Shown: positions 5,836-13,940 of the stretch, piece by piece | How the letters are laid out: every line of letters starts with the position of its first letter | Numbering within the stretch: position 1 is the first letter of the stretch | From: CAISIP01 sp039934375 | GTDB taxonomy: Bacteria > Pseudomonadota > Gammaproteobacteria > Burkholderiales > Burkholderiaceae_C | DNA length: 14,986 nucleotides | Reading direction: 5' to 3' | NCBI GenBank assembly: GCA_039934375.1 | Contig: JBDTMH010000103.1 | Span: forward strand, 1 to 14,986 | The notes under the pieces: generated by a model | What the model saw: the letters and a program-made list of their open reading frames with translations, nothing else | The model's database searches: none | What the model was told of the DNA's origin: nothing | Position numbers and translations under genes: made by a program

Positions 5836-7596
5836 CTAATCCCGGCCCGGAATCTTCTGCTTGCGCTGCGGCATCAGAAAATTGAAATCCACCCCTTGGT
5901 CGGCCTGTGTGACCGACTGCAGAAACAGTTTGCGATAACCCCGCTCGGCGCTGGGCATCGTCACGGGTTGTTGCGCCGCACGTGCCGCCAGTTCCTCGTC
6001 CGACACCAGCAAGCTCAGTTGACGCCGGGCCACACTCAGCCGGATCCGGTCGCCGCTGCGCACCCAGGCCAGTGGACCGCCCACCGCCGATTCCGGCGTG
6101 ACGTGGACGACCACGGTGCCGAATGCGGTGCCGCTCATGCGCCCGTCGCTGATGCGCACCATGTCCTTGACGCCGGCACGCGCCAGCTTCATCGGTATCG
6201 GCAGGTAGCCGGCCTCGGGCATGCCGGGCGCACCCTTGGGACCGATACGTTTGAGCACCAGGATGTCGTCGGCGTGCACGTCCAGATCCGGGTCGTCGAT
6301 ACGTGCCGCCAGGTCGGCGGCATCCTCGAACACGACGGCCCGGCCCTCATGCTCCATCAGCACCGGGTCGGCCGCCGACTGCTTGATGATGGCGCCACCC
6401 GGCGCCAGGTTGCCACGCAATACCGCGATGCCGCCCTGTGCATAGATCGGGTTGGTGCACGGGCGCACCACATCCTGCGCAAATCCGGGTCCGGCCGCGT
6501 CGATCTCTTCGCCCAGCGTGCGACCGGTGACGGTCAGCGCGTCGAGGTGCAGCAGCGGTTTGAGTTCGCGCAGCAGCGTCGCCATGCCGCCGGCCGCGTG
6601 GAAGTCTTCCATATAGTGTTCGCCGCTGGGCTTGAGGTCGAGCAGCACCGGCGTCTCGCGGCCCATGCGGTCGAGTGCATCAAGGTCGATCTCGAAACCC
6701 ATGCGTCCGGCGATCGCCGTCAGGTGCACGATGCCATTGGTCGAGCCGCCGATGGCCAGCAGCACCCGCATCGCATTCTCGAACGCCTTGGCCGTGAGGA
6801 TCTGCGCGATGTCCAGCCGCTGGCGTGCGATCTGCACTGCCTGCGTGCCGGTCATCTCGGCGATGCGCATGCGCGCGGCGGTGACCGCTGGCGGACTGGC
6901 ACCGCCAGGCACCGTCATGCCCAGCGCCTCGGCGATGCAGGCCATGGTGCTGGCCGTGCCCATCACCGAGCAAGTGCCGACGCTGGCGACCAGCTGGTTG
7001 TTGACGTCGGCGATCTCCTGGTCGTCGATTTCCTGGGCCCGGAACTTGGCCCAGTAGCGCCGACAGTCGGTGCAGGCACCCACCCGCACCGAGCGATGCG
7101 AGCCGGTCAACATCGAGCCGGTGATCAGCTGGATCGCCGGCAGCCCGGCCGAGGCCGCACCCATCAGCTGAGCCGGCACCGTCTTGTCGCAGCCGCCGAT
7201 CAGCACCACCGCATCCATCGGCTGCGCGCGGATCATCTCCTCGGTATCCATCGACATCAGGTTGCGCAGGTACATGCTGGTCGGCGCCGCGAAGCTCTCG
7301 TGCAGCGAGATGGTCGGAAATTCCATCGGCAGCCCGCCGGCCAGCATCACGCCGCGTTTGACCGCCTCCAGCAGCTGTGGCGCATTGCCATGGCAAGGGT
7401 TGTAGGCGCTGCCGGTGCTGGCGATGCCGATCACTGGCCGTGTCAGCGCGCCGTCGGTGTACCCTGCGCCCTTGATGAAGGCCTTGCGCAGGAACAGCGA
7501 AAAGCCCTTGTCGCCATAACTGGTCAGGCCCTTGTGCATACCGCTGGCTTCGTCGGCGGTGGATGCGGGCGGAGGTGCTTGATCGGGCTTTTGCAT
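5836..7596 (-). CDS. IlvD/Edd-family sugar-acid dehydratase ([2Fe-2S])
   Basis: 586 aa, the usual length for the dihydroxy-acid/sugar-acid dehydratase family, whose members dehydrate 2,3-dihydroxy acids to 2-keto-3-deoxy acids. Cluster cysteines are visible at C68 (AYNPCHGN), C136 (GGCDKT) and C209 (VGTCSVMGTAST). The 68- and 73-residue spacings between them match what I recall for Rhizobium L-arabinonate dehydratase (C59, C127, C200). K138 next to C136 is the usual carbamylated Mg ligand. RISDGRMSGTAFG (481-493) holds the likely base S488. Other family blocks are GGSTNGIVHL and GNLAPGGAIIKQS. The isoleucine/valine enzyme IlvD is less likely; L-arabinonate, fuconate or a similar aldonate is a better guess, but the substrate is undetermined. 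The frame runs upstream to 7905, but residues before ATG 7596 look non-coding; ATG 7539 is an alternative start. No sugar-pathway neighbours are in the window. Confidence 0.88.
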   Translation of the reverse strand: MQKPDQAPPPASTADEASGMHKGLTSYGDKGFSLFLRKAFIKGAGYTDGALTRPVIGIASTGSAYNPCHGNAPQLLEAVKRGVMLAGGLPMEFPTISLHESFAAPTSMYLRNLMSMDTEEMIRAQPMDAVVLIGGCDKTVPAQLMGAASAGLPAIQLITGSMLTGSHRSVRVGACTDCRRYWAKFRAQEIDDQEIADVNNQLVASVGTCSVMGTASTMACIAEALGMTVPGGASPPAVTAARMRIAEMTGTQAVQIARQRLDIAQILTAKAFENAMRVLLAIGGSTNGIVHLTAIAGRMGFEIDLDALDRMGRETPVLLDLKPSGEHYMEDFHAAGGMATLLRELKPLLHLDALTVTGRTLGEEIDAAGPGFAQDVVRPCTNPIYAQGGIAVLRGNLAPGGAIIKQSAADPVLMEHEGRAVVFEDAADLAARIDDPDLDVHADDILVLKRIGPKGAPGMPEAGYLPIPMKLARAGVKDMVRISDGRMSGTAFGTVVVHVTPESAVGGPLAWVRSGDRIRLSVARRQLSLLVSDEELAARAAQQPVTMPSAERGYRKLFLQSVTQADQGVDFNFLMPQRKQKIPGRD

Positions 7597-7842
7597 GGGG
7601 CGTGGATCGATGCGGTGCGGGAAGTCGATGTTAGTGGACACCGGCGGCCGTGCTGGCAAATGCCCGAAGGCGTTGTGCTGCGAATGAACCAAGGCTGCGG
7701 CGATCGTGCGGCAAAATGGCTGGCGCCAGCAGGATTTGCAGGCGTCTCCAGGGCTTTGGCGGACCGGGCTTTTGCGGCGCAGGAACCGTCGGCCTGCAAC
7801 GGCCAGGTCTGTCGGGATGTCGTCGAAATCAGGGGGCAAAAC
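7597..7842. promoter_or_regulatory. Divergent intergenic region with a 12-bp palindrome
   Basis: This 246-bp region separates the divergent dehydratase and macroglobulin genes and should hold both promoters. A perfect palindrome GCTGGCGCCAGC is at 7719-7730. CAAAAT at 7712-7717 is a weak -10 candidate on the plus strand with no good -35. I could not define either promoter with confidence. Confidence 0.35.
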
Positions 7843-10800
7843 GTGGGCAAGGGATTCATCGCAGCATTTCTGGCACTGCTGCTGTTGGTGGTGACGCAGG
7901 CGCATGCCTTGCAGATATCCGGCCTGTCACCCCAGGGTGAGGTGGCGCAGATCCGCCAGGTGGTGGTCAAGTTCGACGAGGCCACGGTCCGGCTGGGTGA
8001 TGCCCAGGCGCCGGCGCCGGTAGCGATCACCTGCGACAACGCGCCGGCCGCCAAGGGATCCGGTCGCTGGAACACCGAACGCAGCTGGAGCTTCAACTTT
8101 GCCCAGGACCTGCCGCCCGGCGTGCGCTGCGACGTGTTGGCAAGGAGCGATCTGCGTTCGCTCGCGGGCGTCGCGCTGAGCGGGCAGAGCCGGTTCCGTT
8201 TCAGCAGCGGTGGCCCGTTTGTGCAGAGCGTCGTGCCATACGCCGGCAGCCGGATCGACGAGGAGCAGCATTTCATCTTGCGCCTGAACGGGCCTGCCAC
8301 GCCCGAGAGCATCCAGGCCAGCGTCTGGTGCGGCATGCGCGGTATTGGCGAACGTATTGCCGTGCGCCTCATCGATGGCGAGGACCGGCTCGCCATGCTG
8401 CGGTCGCGCCGGATGGAGCGCCAGGCCCAGGCCGCACCGCTGCAATTTGTGACGCTGGCCTGCAACCGCCGCCTGACGCCGTCGGCCGATGTGCAACTGG
8501 TGTTTGGCAAGGGTGTCACCACGCCCGGCGTGGCGGGCGCATCCGGCATCGCCAACGCAGTCGAGCGGCGTTTCGATTTCCAGGTGCGCGAGCCGTTTGC
8601 TGCCGACTTTCAATGCGAACGCGAGAACGCGCGGTCGGCCTGCCTGCCGATCCGGCCGCTGAGCCTGCACTTCAATGCGCCGGTGGCGCGCGCGCTGGCC
8701 GAAGGCATCCGGTTGTCGGGAGGCAGCAAGCGCTTTGCTCCGGTATTCGACCAGGGTGCTGGCGCCACCGCGGACGGCTGGGTCGACGACGTCCGGTTTC
8801 AGACGGTATTGCCGGAGAACACGGCGTTCCTGCTGGAGTTGCCAGCCGGGTTCAAGGACGATGCCGGCCGCGCGCTGCGCAATGGCGCCAGCTTCCCGCT
8901 CAAGGTCTCCACCGGTCCGATGCCGCCGCTGGCCAAGTTCGCGGCGGCACCGTTCGGCATCGTCGAGCGCCTGGCCGAGCCCGACGGCGTGGCCTTGTTG
9001 CCGGTGACGTTGCGCAATGTCGAGGCGGCCTTGCCAACCCGCGACCTGCGTGTTGCGCCGCCTGACGGATTGAGTGGGAGCAAGGTCAGCGACCTGAAGC
9101 CGACCAGCGACGCACAGATCATCGCCTGGTACCGCAAGCTGCAACGTTACGACGAATACCGGGTGCCGCGCGATTTGGCGGCCAAGGACGTACGTGGCCC
9201 ATTGCCGGCGCCGCTGGACGTGCACGACCGTGACGACGTGCACGACGTGCAGACGCGTTTGGTCTCGCTGCTTCAAGGTCAGCCCGGCGTGTTGACGCGC
9301 GATCTGCCGCGCCCGGTGCGCAACGATCCGCGGCCGTTCGAGGTGGTCGGCATACCACTGTCGCCGGGTTTTCATGTGGTCGAGATCGCCTCGCCGATGC
9401 TGGGTGCTTCGCTGCTCGATCCGCGTTATGGCAGCGATCGCACCATGTTTGTACGGACGTCGGCGCTGGTGACCAACCTGGGCGTGCACTTCAAGCTTGG
9501 GAGCGAGAATGCGCTGGCCTGGGTCACGGCACTCGACAGCGGGCGTCCGGTGGCGCAGGCGCGGGTGAAGGTGTCTGATTGCAAGGGCCGGGAACTGGCC
9601 AGCGCTGTGACCGATGCAAACGGGCTCGCGCGTTTTACCGGCATCGCGGCGCAAGCGCCGGTGTGCGACGAATACGGCGCCTATGTGCAGGCGTATTTCG
9701 TCAGTGCACGCGCCGACATCGGGCGACCGGGTCACAACGCGCTGGCCGAAGACCTGGCTTTCACCTGGAGCGACTGGCACAAGGGCATAGAGCCCTGGCG
9801 TTTCAACCTGCCCACCAGCCAGCAGGTCGCGCCGGACAACCGGGCTCACACTATATTCGACCGCACGCTGCTGCGTGCCGGCGAAACCGTGTCGATGAAA
9901 CACATCCTGCGCAGCGAAACCTTGCATGGCCTGGAACTGCCGACAAACCGGCCCGACAAGCTGGTGGTCACCCATGTCGGCAGTGGCCAGCAGTACCAGC
10001 AGCCGCTGGCCTGGCGCAAGACGGCCACTGGCGGCCTCAGTGCCGAAAGCGTGTTTGTGATACCCGTTGCCGCCAAGCTCGGCGTGTACGAAGTCAGCCT
10101 GGCCGGTGCCGGGGAGGGCAGTACGTGGCCATCCGGCCAGTTTCGCGTCGAGGCATTCCGCCTGCCGGTGCTCAAGGGCAGCATCCTTCCGACGAACCGC
10201 GACGCGCTGATCCAGTTGCAGAAGCTTCCGGTGGATGTGCAGATCCAGTACGTCTCGGGTGGGGGTGCGTCCGGATTGCCGGTACAGGTATCAGCGCTGG
10301 TACGCAACAAGGTGCTGCGCTTTGACGGCTTCGACGATTTCAGTTTCACGCCGCCGCGCAGCAGGACCGACGCGGCGCCGGGCACCGAAGAAGACGAGGA
10401 GCAGAACGCCGGTGCCGACGCCCGGGTCGTCGCTGACAAGTTGCCGCTGGTGCTGGATCGCAACGGCGCAGGACGGGTCATGGTCGACGGTTTGCCCATG
10501 CTCAAGCGACCGCAGGAACTGCTGCTCGAGGCGAGTTACGCCGATCCGGGCGGCGAAGTGCAGACGCTGCGCAGCAGCCACACCTTGTGGCCGGCCGCGG
10601 TGGTGCCAGGAATCAAGACCGAGGACTGGGTCTCGGTGGGACAGGACCTGCGGTTTCAGGCTCTGGCATTGGACCTCGGCGGCAAGGTGTTGGCCGACGT
10701 GCCATTGCAAGTGCGTGCAGTTGCGCGCGTCGTGACGACCAGCCGCAAACGTATCGTCGGAGGCTTCTATGCTTACGACAACCGCACCGAAATCAAGGAA

Positions 10801-13800
10801 CTGGGCCCGCTGTGCAGTGGCCGCAGTGATGTGCGGGGCCTGCTTGTTTGCAAGACTACACTGACCGAGCCGGGTGAGGTCGAACTCGTCGTCACGGCCA
10901 CCGACCGGCAAGGGCGCAAGACCCAGGCCGCGTCCAGCGTCTATGTCACGCGCCACGGCGAGGTCTGGTTCGGTGGCGAGAACCATGACCGCATGGATGT
11001 GTTGCCCGAGAAGAAAAGCTACGAACCGGGTGAGACCGCGAAGTTACAGGTGCGCATGCCGTTTCGTTTTGCAACTGCGCTGGTGGCGGTCGAGCGCGAA
11101 GGCGTGATCGAGACCCAGGTACTGCAACTGCGCGGCGAGGACCCGACGATTACGCTGAAGATCAAGCCGCAGTGGGCGCCCAATGTGTATGTCAGCGTGT
11201 TGAGCGTGCGTGGGCGTTTGCGCGAGGTTCCGTGGTACAGCTTTTTCACCTGGGGTTACAAGGTGCCGCGGGAGTGGTGGACTTCGTTCTGGTATGGCGG
11301 GCGCGAAACCGTGGCGCCGACCGCCATGGTCGACCTGAGCAAGCCGGCATTTCGGCTCGGTGTGGCCGAAATCCGTGTCGGCAACCGGGCGCACAAACTC
11401 GACGTCAGCGTCAAGGCCGACCAGCCGGTCTATCCGGTGCGAGGCAAGGCCCAAGTGACCATCCAGGTGAGGTTGCCCAACGGCCGGCCGGCCGCGAACG
11501 CCGAGGTGGCCCTCGCCGCGGTCGATGAAGCCTTGCTCGAGCTGATGCCCAACACCAGCTGGGACCTGCTGGATGCGATGCTGCAGCGCCGCGCCTGGGG
11601 CGTAGACACTTCGACCGCCCAGATGGAGATCATCGGGCGGCGCCACTATGGCCGCAAGGCGGTGGCGCCCGGTGGCGGTGGTGGCCACAGCGCGACGCGT
11701 GAGCTGTTCGACACGCTGCTGTTGTGGAACCCGCGGGTGCAGCTCGATGCCGACGGACGCGCCGACGTGACCGTGCCGCTGAACGATGCGCTGACGCGTT
11801 TTCGGATTGTGGCCGTTGCCGACGCCGCGACCGATCTGTTCGGCACCGGCTCGACCCAGGTGCGCGTCTCGCAGGATTTGCAGATCATCAGCGGCCTGCC
11901 GCCGCTGGTGCGCGAAGGAGACCGTTATCAGGCCCGCTTCACGCTGCGCAACACCACGGCCAAGGCCATGAAGGTCACATTGACGCCGCGCGTGCCGTTG
12001 CTGGAGCTGGCGGCGCAGTCGCTCGACATTGCGCCCGGCGAGGCGCGCGAGATGGCCTGGATGGTGACGGCGCCAGTGCAGACCGGCGCAACACGTGCCG
12101 ACGCTCTGCAATGGGACATCCAGGCGCTGGACGCCGTGTCGGGGGCCCGCGACGGGCTCAAGGTCCGCCAGCGCCTGGACCCTTTGTTGCCGCTGGCGGT
12201 GCAGCAGGCTACGCTGGTGCAGATCGATCGCAACTATGCGCTGCAGGTACAGCCACCGGCATCGGCCGTGGCCGACCGTGGCGGGCTAAAGCTCACCTTG
12301 CAGCCGCGGTTGGCCGAAGGCCTGCAGGGTGTGCGGGACTGGTTTGCCCGGTATCCGTTCAGCTGCCTGGAGCAGCAGGCCAGCAAAGCGATCGGTTTGC
12401 GTGATGCCGCTGCGTGGCAGCAGCTGCTTGCGCAGTTGCCGGCCTACCTGGACGCCGACGGCCTGGCCAGTTATTTCCCGCCACGCGACGGCGACGCTGC
12501 GCGCGGTAGCGACACGCTGACCGCTTACCTGCTGGCCACCAGCCACGAGGCCACTTCGCTGAACCCGGCGTTTGCGCTGGACGATGCGGTGCGCGACGCG
12601 ATGGAACGCGGCTTGATCGGGTTTGTCGAAGGCCGCATTCAACGCAATTTCTGGAGCCCGCGCCCCGACCTGGACATCCGCAAGCTGGCAGCGCTCGAAG
12701 CCTTGTCGCGTTATGGCAAGGCCAGCGCGCGCCTGCTCGACAGCATCACCATCGCGCCCAACCAGTGGCCGACCCATGCGGTGATCGACTGGCTGATGCT
12801 GCTGAACCGTGTGCAGGATATTCCCGAGCACGCGCGGCGCCTGGCCGAGGCGCAGCAGATCCTGCGCGCACGCATCGACTACCAGGGCAGCCGGATGGGT
12901 TTCTCCAGCGAGAAGGACGACTACTGGTGGTGGCTGATGCAGAACGCCGACGTCAATGCGGCGCGGCTGATGCTGGCGCTGCTGGATGACCCCACCTGGA
13001 AGGACGACATGGGTCGCCTTGCCAGCGGTTTCATCGGGCGCCAGCAACACGGTGCCTGGAGTACCACGACAGCCAATGTCTGGGGTGGGCTGGCACTGGA
13101 GAAGTTTTCCGCGCGTTTCGAGGCGACGTCGGTGACCGGCACCACCCGGGCCACGTTGGGTGCGCAGCAGGCTGCGGTGGACTGGCGCACGGTTGCGCCC
13201 CTGACGGCGGCGGATATGACTCTGATGACGGGCGCGACGCAGCAGACCCGCGGCTTCGGTGCGCCGCCGGCGCTGGGCATGTTGCGCAACAACAGCATGT
13301 TCCTGCCCTGGGCCGCCAACGGGCAGGCGCAGACGCTGCAGATCGAACACCAGGGCAGTGGCAAACCCTGGCTCAACCTGCAGGCGCTGGCTGCGGTGCC
13401 GCGCATGCAGCCGATCGACGCCGGTTACCGGATCCGCCGATCGGTCGCGCTGGTGCAGCAGGCCGACCCGGCGTTGCCGGCGGGGCATTATTCGCGCGGT
13501 GACATCCTGCGCGTCACGCTCGAGGTCGACGCCTCGGCCGACATGGCCTGGGCCGTCATCACCGACCCGATACCGGCCGGTGCCACCATCCTCGGTGGCG
13601 GCCTGGGTCGCGACAGCGTGATCGCAACCCAGGGCGAGCAGAACACTGGCCGTGGTGCCTGGCCGGCGTTCGAGGAGCGCGATTTTGCGGCGTTCCGCAG
13701 CTATTACGAATACCTGCCCAAGGGCGTCGTGAAGATGCAGTACACGATACGGCTCAACAACGCCGGTAGTTTTGCTTTGCCGCCGTCGCGGGTCGAGGCG

Positions 13801-13866
13801 ATGTATGCGCCGGAGATGTTCGGCGAGTCGCCGAATATGCCGGTGACAGTGCAGGCGCCGAAGTGA
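7843..13866 (+). CDS. Thioester-containing bacterial alpha-2-macroglobulin (YfhM-like)
   Basis: 2007-aa periplasmic protease-trap protein (COG2373-type), longer than E. coli YfhM (about 1650 aa). GTG start with AGGGGG (7831-7836) at 6-nt spacing. A signal peptide, residues 1-22, ends in AHA, with no lipobox cysteine. A macroglobulin motif FDRTLLRAGETV begins near residue 672. An acidic insertion (TEEDEEQ) is at 848-854. A candidate bait segment, basic and glycine-rich (RRHYGRKAVAPGGGGG), is at about 1266-1281. The A2M block starting LLLWNPRVQLDADG is at about 1292. The thioester motif CLEQ is at 1508-1511, preceded by YPFS. In this family, proteolysis of the bait exposes the Cys-Gln thioester, which links covalently to the protease. 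The gene is followed directly by pbpC, as with E. coli yfhM. The open frame upstream of 7843 is antisense to the dehydratase gene and not part of this protein. Confidence 0.92.
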   Translation: MGKGFIAAFLALLLLVVTQAHALQISGLSPQGEVAQIRQVVVKFDEATVRLGDAQAPAPVAITCDNAPAAKGSGRWNTERSWSFNFAQDLPPGVRCDVLARSDLRSLAGVALSGQSRFRFSSGGPFVQSVVPYAGSRIDEEQHFILRLNGPATPESIQASVWCGMRGIGERIAVRLIDGEDRLAMLRSRRMERQAQAAPLQFVTLACNRRLTPSADVQLVFGKGVTTPGVAGASGIANAVERRFDFQVREPFAADFQCERENARSACLPIRPLSLHFNAPVARALAEGIRLSGGSKRFAPVFDQGAGATADGWVDDVRFQTVLPENTAFLLELPAGFKDDAGRALRNGASFPLKVSTGPMPPLAKFAAAPFGIVERLAEPDGVALLPVTLRNVEAALPTRDLRVAPPDGLSGSKVSDLKPTSDAQIIAWYRKLQRYDEYRVPRDLAAKDVRGPLPAPLDVHDRDDVHDVQTRLVSLLQGQPGVLTRDLPRPVRNDPRPFEVVGIPLSPGFHVVEIASPMLGASLLDPRYGSDRTMFVRTSALVTNLGVHFKLGSENALAWVTALDSGRPVAQARVKVSDCKGRELASAVTDANGLARFTGIAAQAPVCDEYGAYVQAYFVSARADIGRPGHNALAEDLAFTWSDWHKGIEPWRFNLPTSQQVAPDNRAHTIFDRTLLRAGETVSMKHILRSETLHGLELPTNRPDKLVVTHVGSGQQYQQPLAWRKTATGGLSAESVFVIPVAAKLGVYEVSLAGAGEGSTWPSGQFRVEAFRLPVLKGSILPTNRDALIQLQKLPVDVQIQYVSGGGASGLPVQVSALVRNKVLRFDGFDDFSFTPPRSRTDAAPGTEEDEEQNAGADARVVADKLPLVLDRNGAGRVMVDGLPMLKRPQELLLEASYADPGGEVQTLRSSHTLWPAAVVPGIKTEDWVSVGQDLRFQALALDLGGKVLADVPLQVRAVARVVTTSRKRIVGGFYAYDNRTEIKELGPLCSGRSDVRGLLVCKTTLTEPGEVELVVTATDRQGRKTQAASSVYVTRHGEVWFGGENHDRMDVLPEKKSYEPGETAKLQVRMPFRFATALVAVEREGVIETQVLQLRGEDPTITLKIKPQWAPNVYVSVLSVRGRLREVPWYSFFTWGYKVPREWWTSFWYGGRETVAPTAMVDLSKPAFRLGVAEIRVGNRAHKLDVSVKADQPVYPVRGKAQVTIQVRLPNGRPAANAEVALAAVDEALLELMPNTSWDLLDAMLQRRAWGVDTSTAQMEIIGRRHYGRKAVAPGGGGGHSATRELFDTLLLWNPRVQLDADGRADVTVPLNDALTRFRIVAVADAATDLFGTGSTQVRVSQDLQIISGLPPLVREGDRYQARFTLRNTTAKAMKVTLTPRVPLLELAAQSLDIAPGEAREMAWMVTAPVQTGATRADALQWDIQALDAVSGARDGLKVRQRLDPLLPLAVQQATLVQIDRNYALQVQPPASAVADRGGLKLTLQPRLAEGLQGVRDWFARYPFSCLEQQASKAIGLRDAAAWQQLLAQLPAYLDADGLASYFPPRDGDAARGSDTLTAYLLATSHEATSLNPAFALDDAVRDAMERGLIGFVEGRIQRNFWSPRPDLDIRKLAALEALSRYGKASARLLDSITIAPNQWPTHAVIDWLMLLNRVQDIPEHARRLAEAQQILRARIDYQGSRMGFSSEKDDYWWWLMQNADVNAARLMLALLDDPTWKDDMGRLASGFIGRQQHGAWSTTTANVWGGLALEKFSARFEATSVTGTTRATLGAQQAAVDWRTVAPLTAADMTLMTGATQQTRGFGAPPALGMLRNNSMFLPWAANGQAQTLQIEHQGSGKPWLNLQALAAVPRMQPIDAGYRIRRSVALVQQADPALPAGHYSRGDILRVTLEVDASADMAWAVITDPIPAGATILGGGLGRDSVIATQGEQNTGRGAWPAFEERDFAAFRSYYEYLPKGVVKMQYTIRLNNAGSFALPPSRVEAMYAPEMFGESPNMPVTVQAPK

Positions 13867-13868
13867 TG

Positions 13869-13935
13869 GCCCCCAACCCTGGCTTCGCCAGGCCCCCCGA
13901 GGGGGTGCCAGAAAGCTTGGGAGCGGCCCGGCGCT
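13869..13935 (+). repeat. Hairpin-rich G/C repeat element at the macroglobulin-pbpC junction
   Basis: Two adjacent perfect stems are visible: CCTGGC-TTC-GCCAGG (13878-13892) and CCCCC-GA-GGGGG (13894-13905). They are followed by a tail ending GCGGCCCGGCGC (13923-13934). From memory this layout (C-run, small hairpin, C-run/G-run hairpin, then a GCGGCCCGGCG tail) resembles an intergenic repeat abundant in Comamonadaceae genomes; I could not check this. It has no T-tract, so it is probably not a classic terminator. Copy number could not be tested beyond this window. Confidence 0.5.
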
Positions 13936-13940
13936 TTTCT

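Noticed and set aside
5821..7842. About 2 kb of open plus-strand frame continuous with the macroglobulin gene, suggesting a 2681-aa protein
   Set aside because: It is antisense to the dehydratase gene, which has all its catalytic motifs. Its translation is rich in R, H and Q with no domain, and a signal peptide with a good ribosome binding site begins at 7843.
7927..9975. 682-aa minus-strand open frame opposite the macroglobulin
   Set aside because: Antisense shadow in GC-rich DNA: composition dominated by R, H, Q and G, no recognisable motif, and the plus strand is a clear gene.
11044..12111. 355-aa minus-strand open frame
   Set aside because: Shadow of the macroglobulin gene. It covers the A2M block, whose plus-strand motifs are clear.
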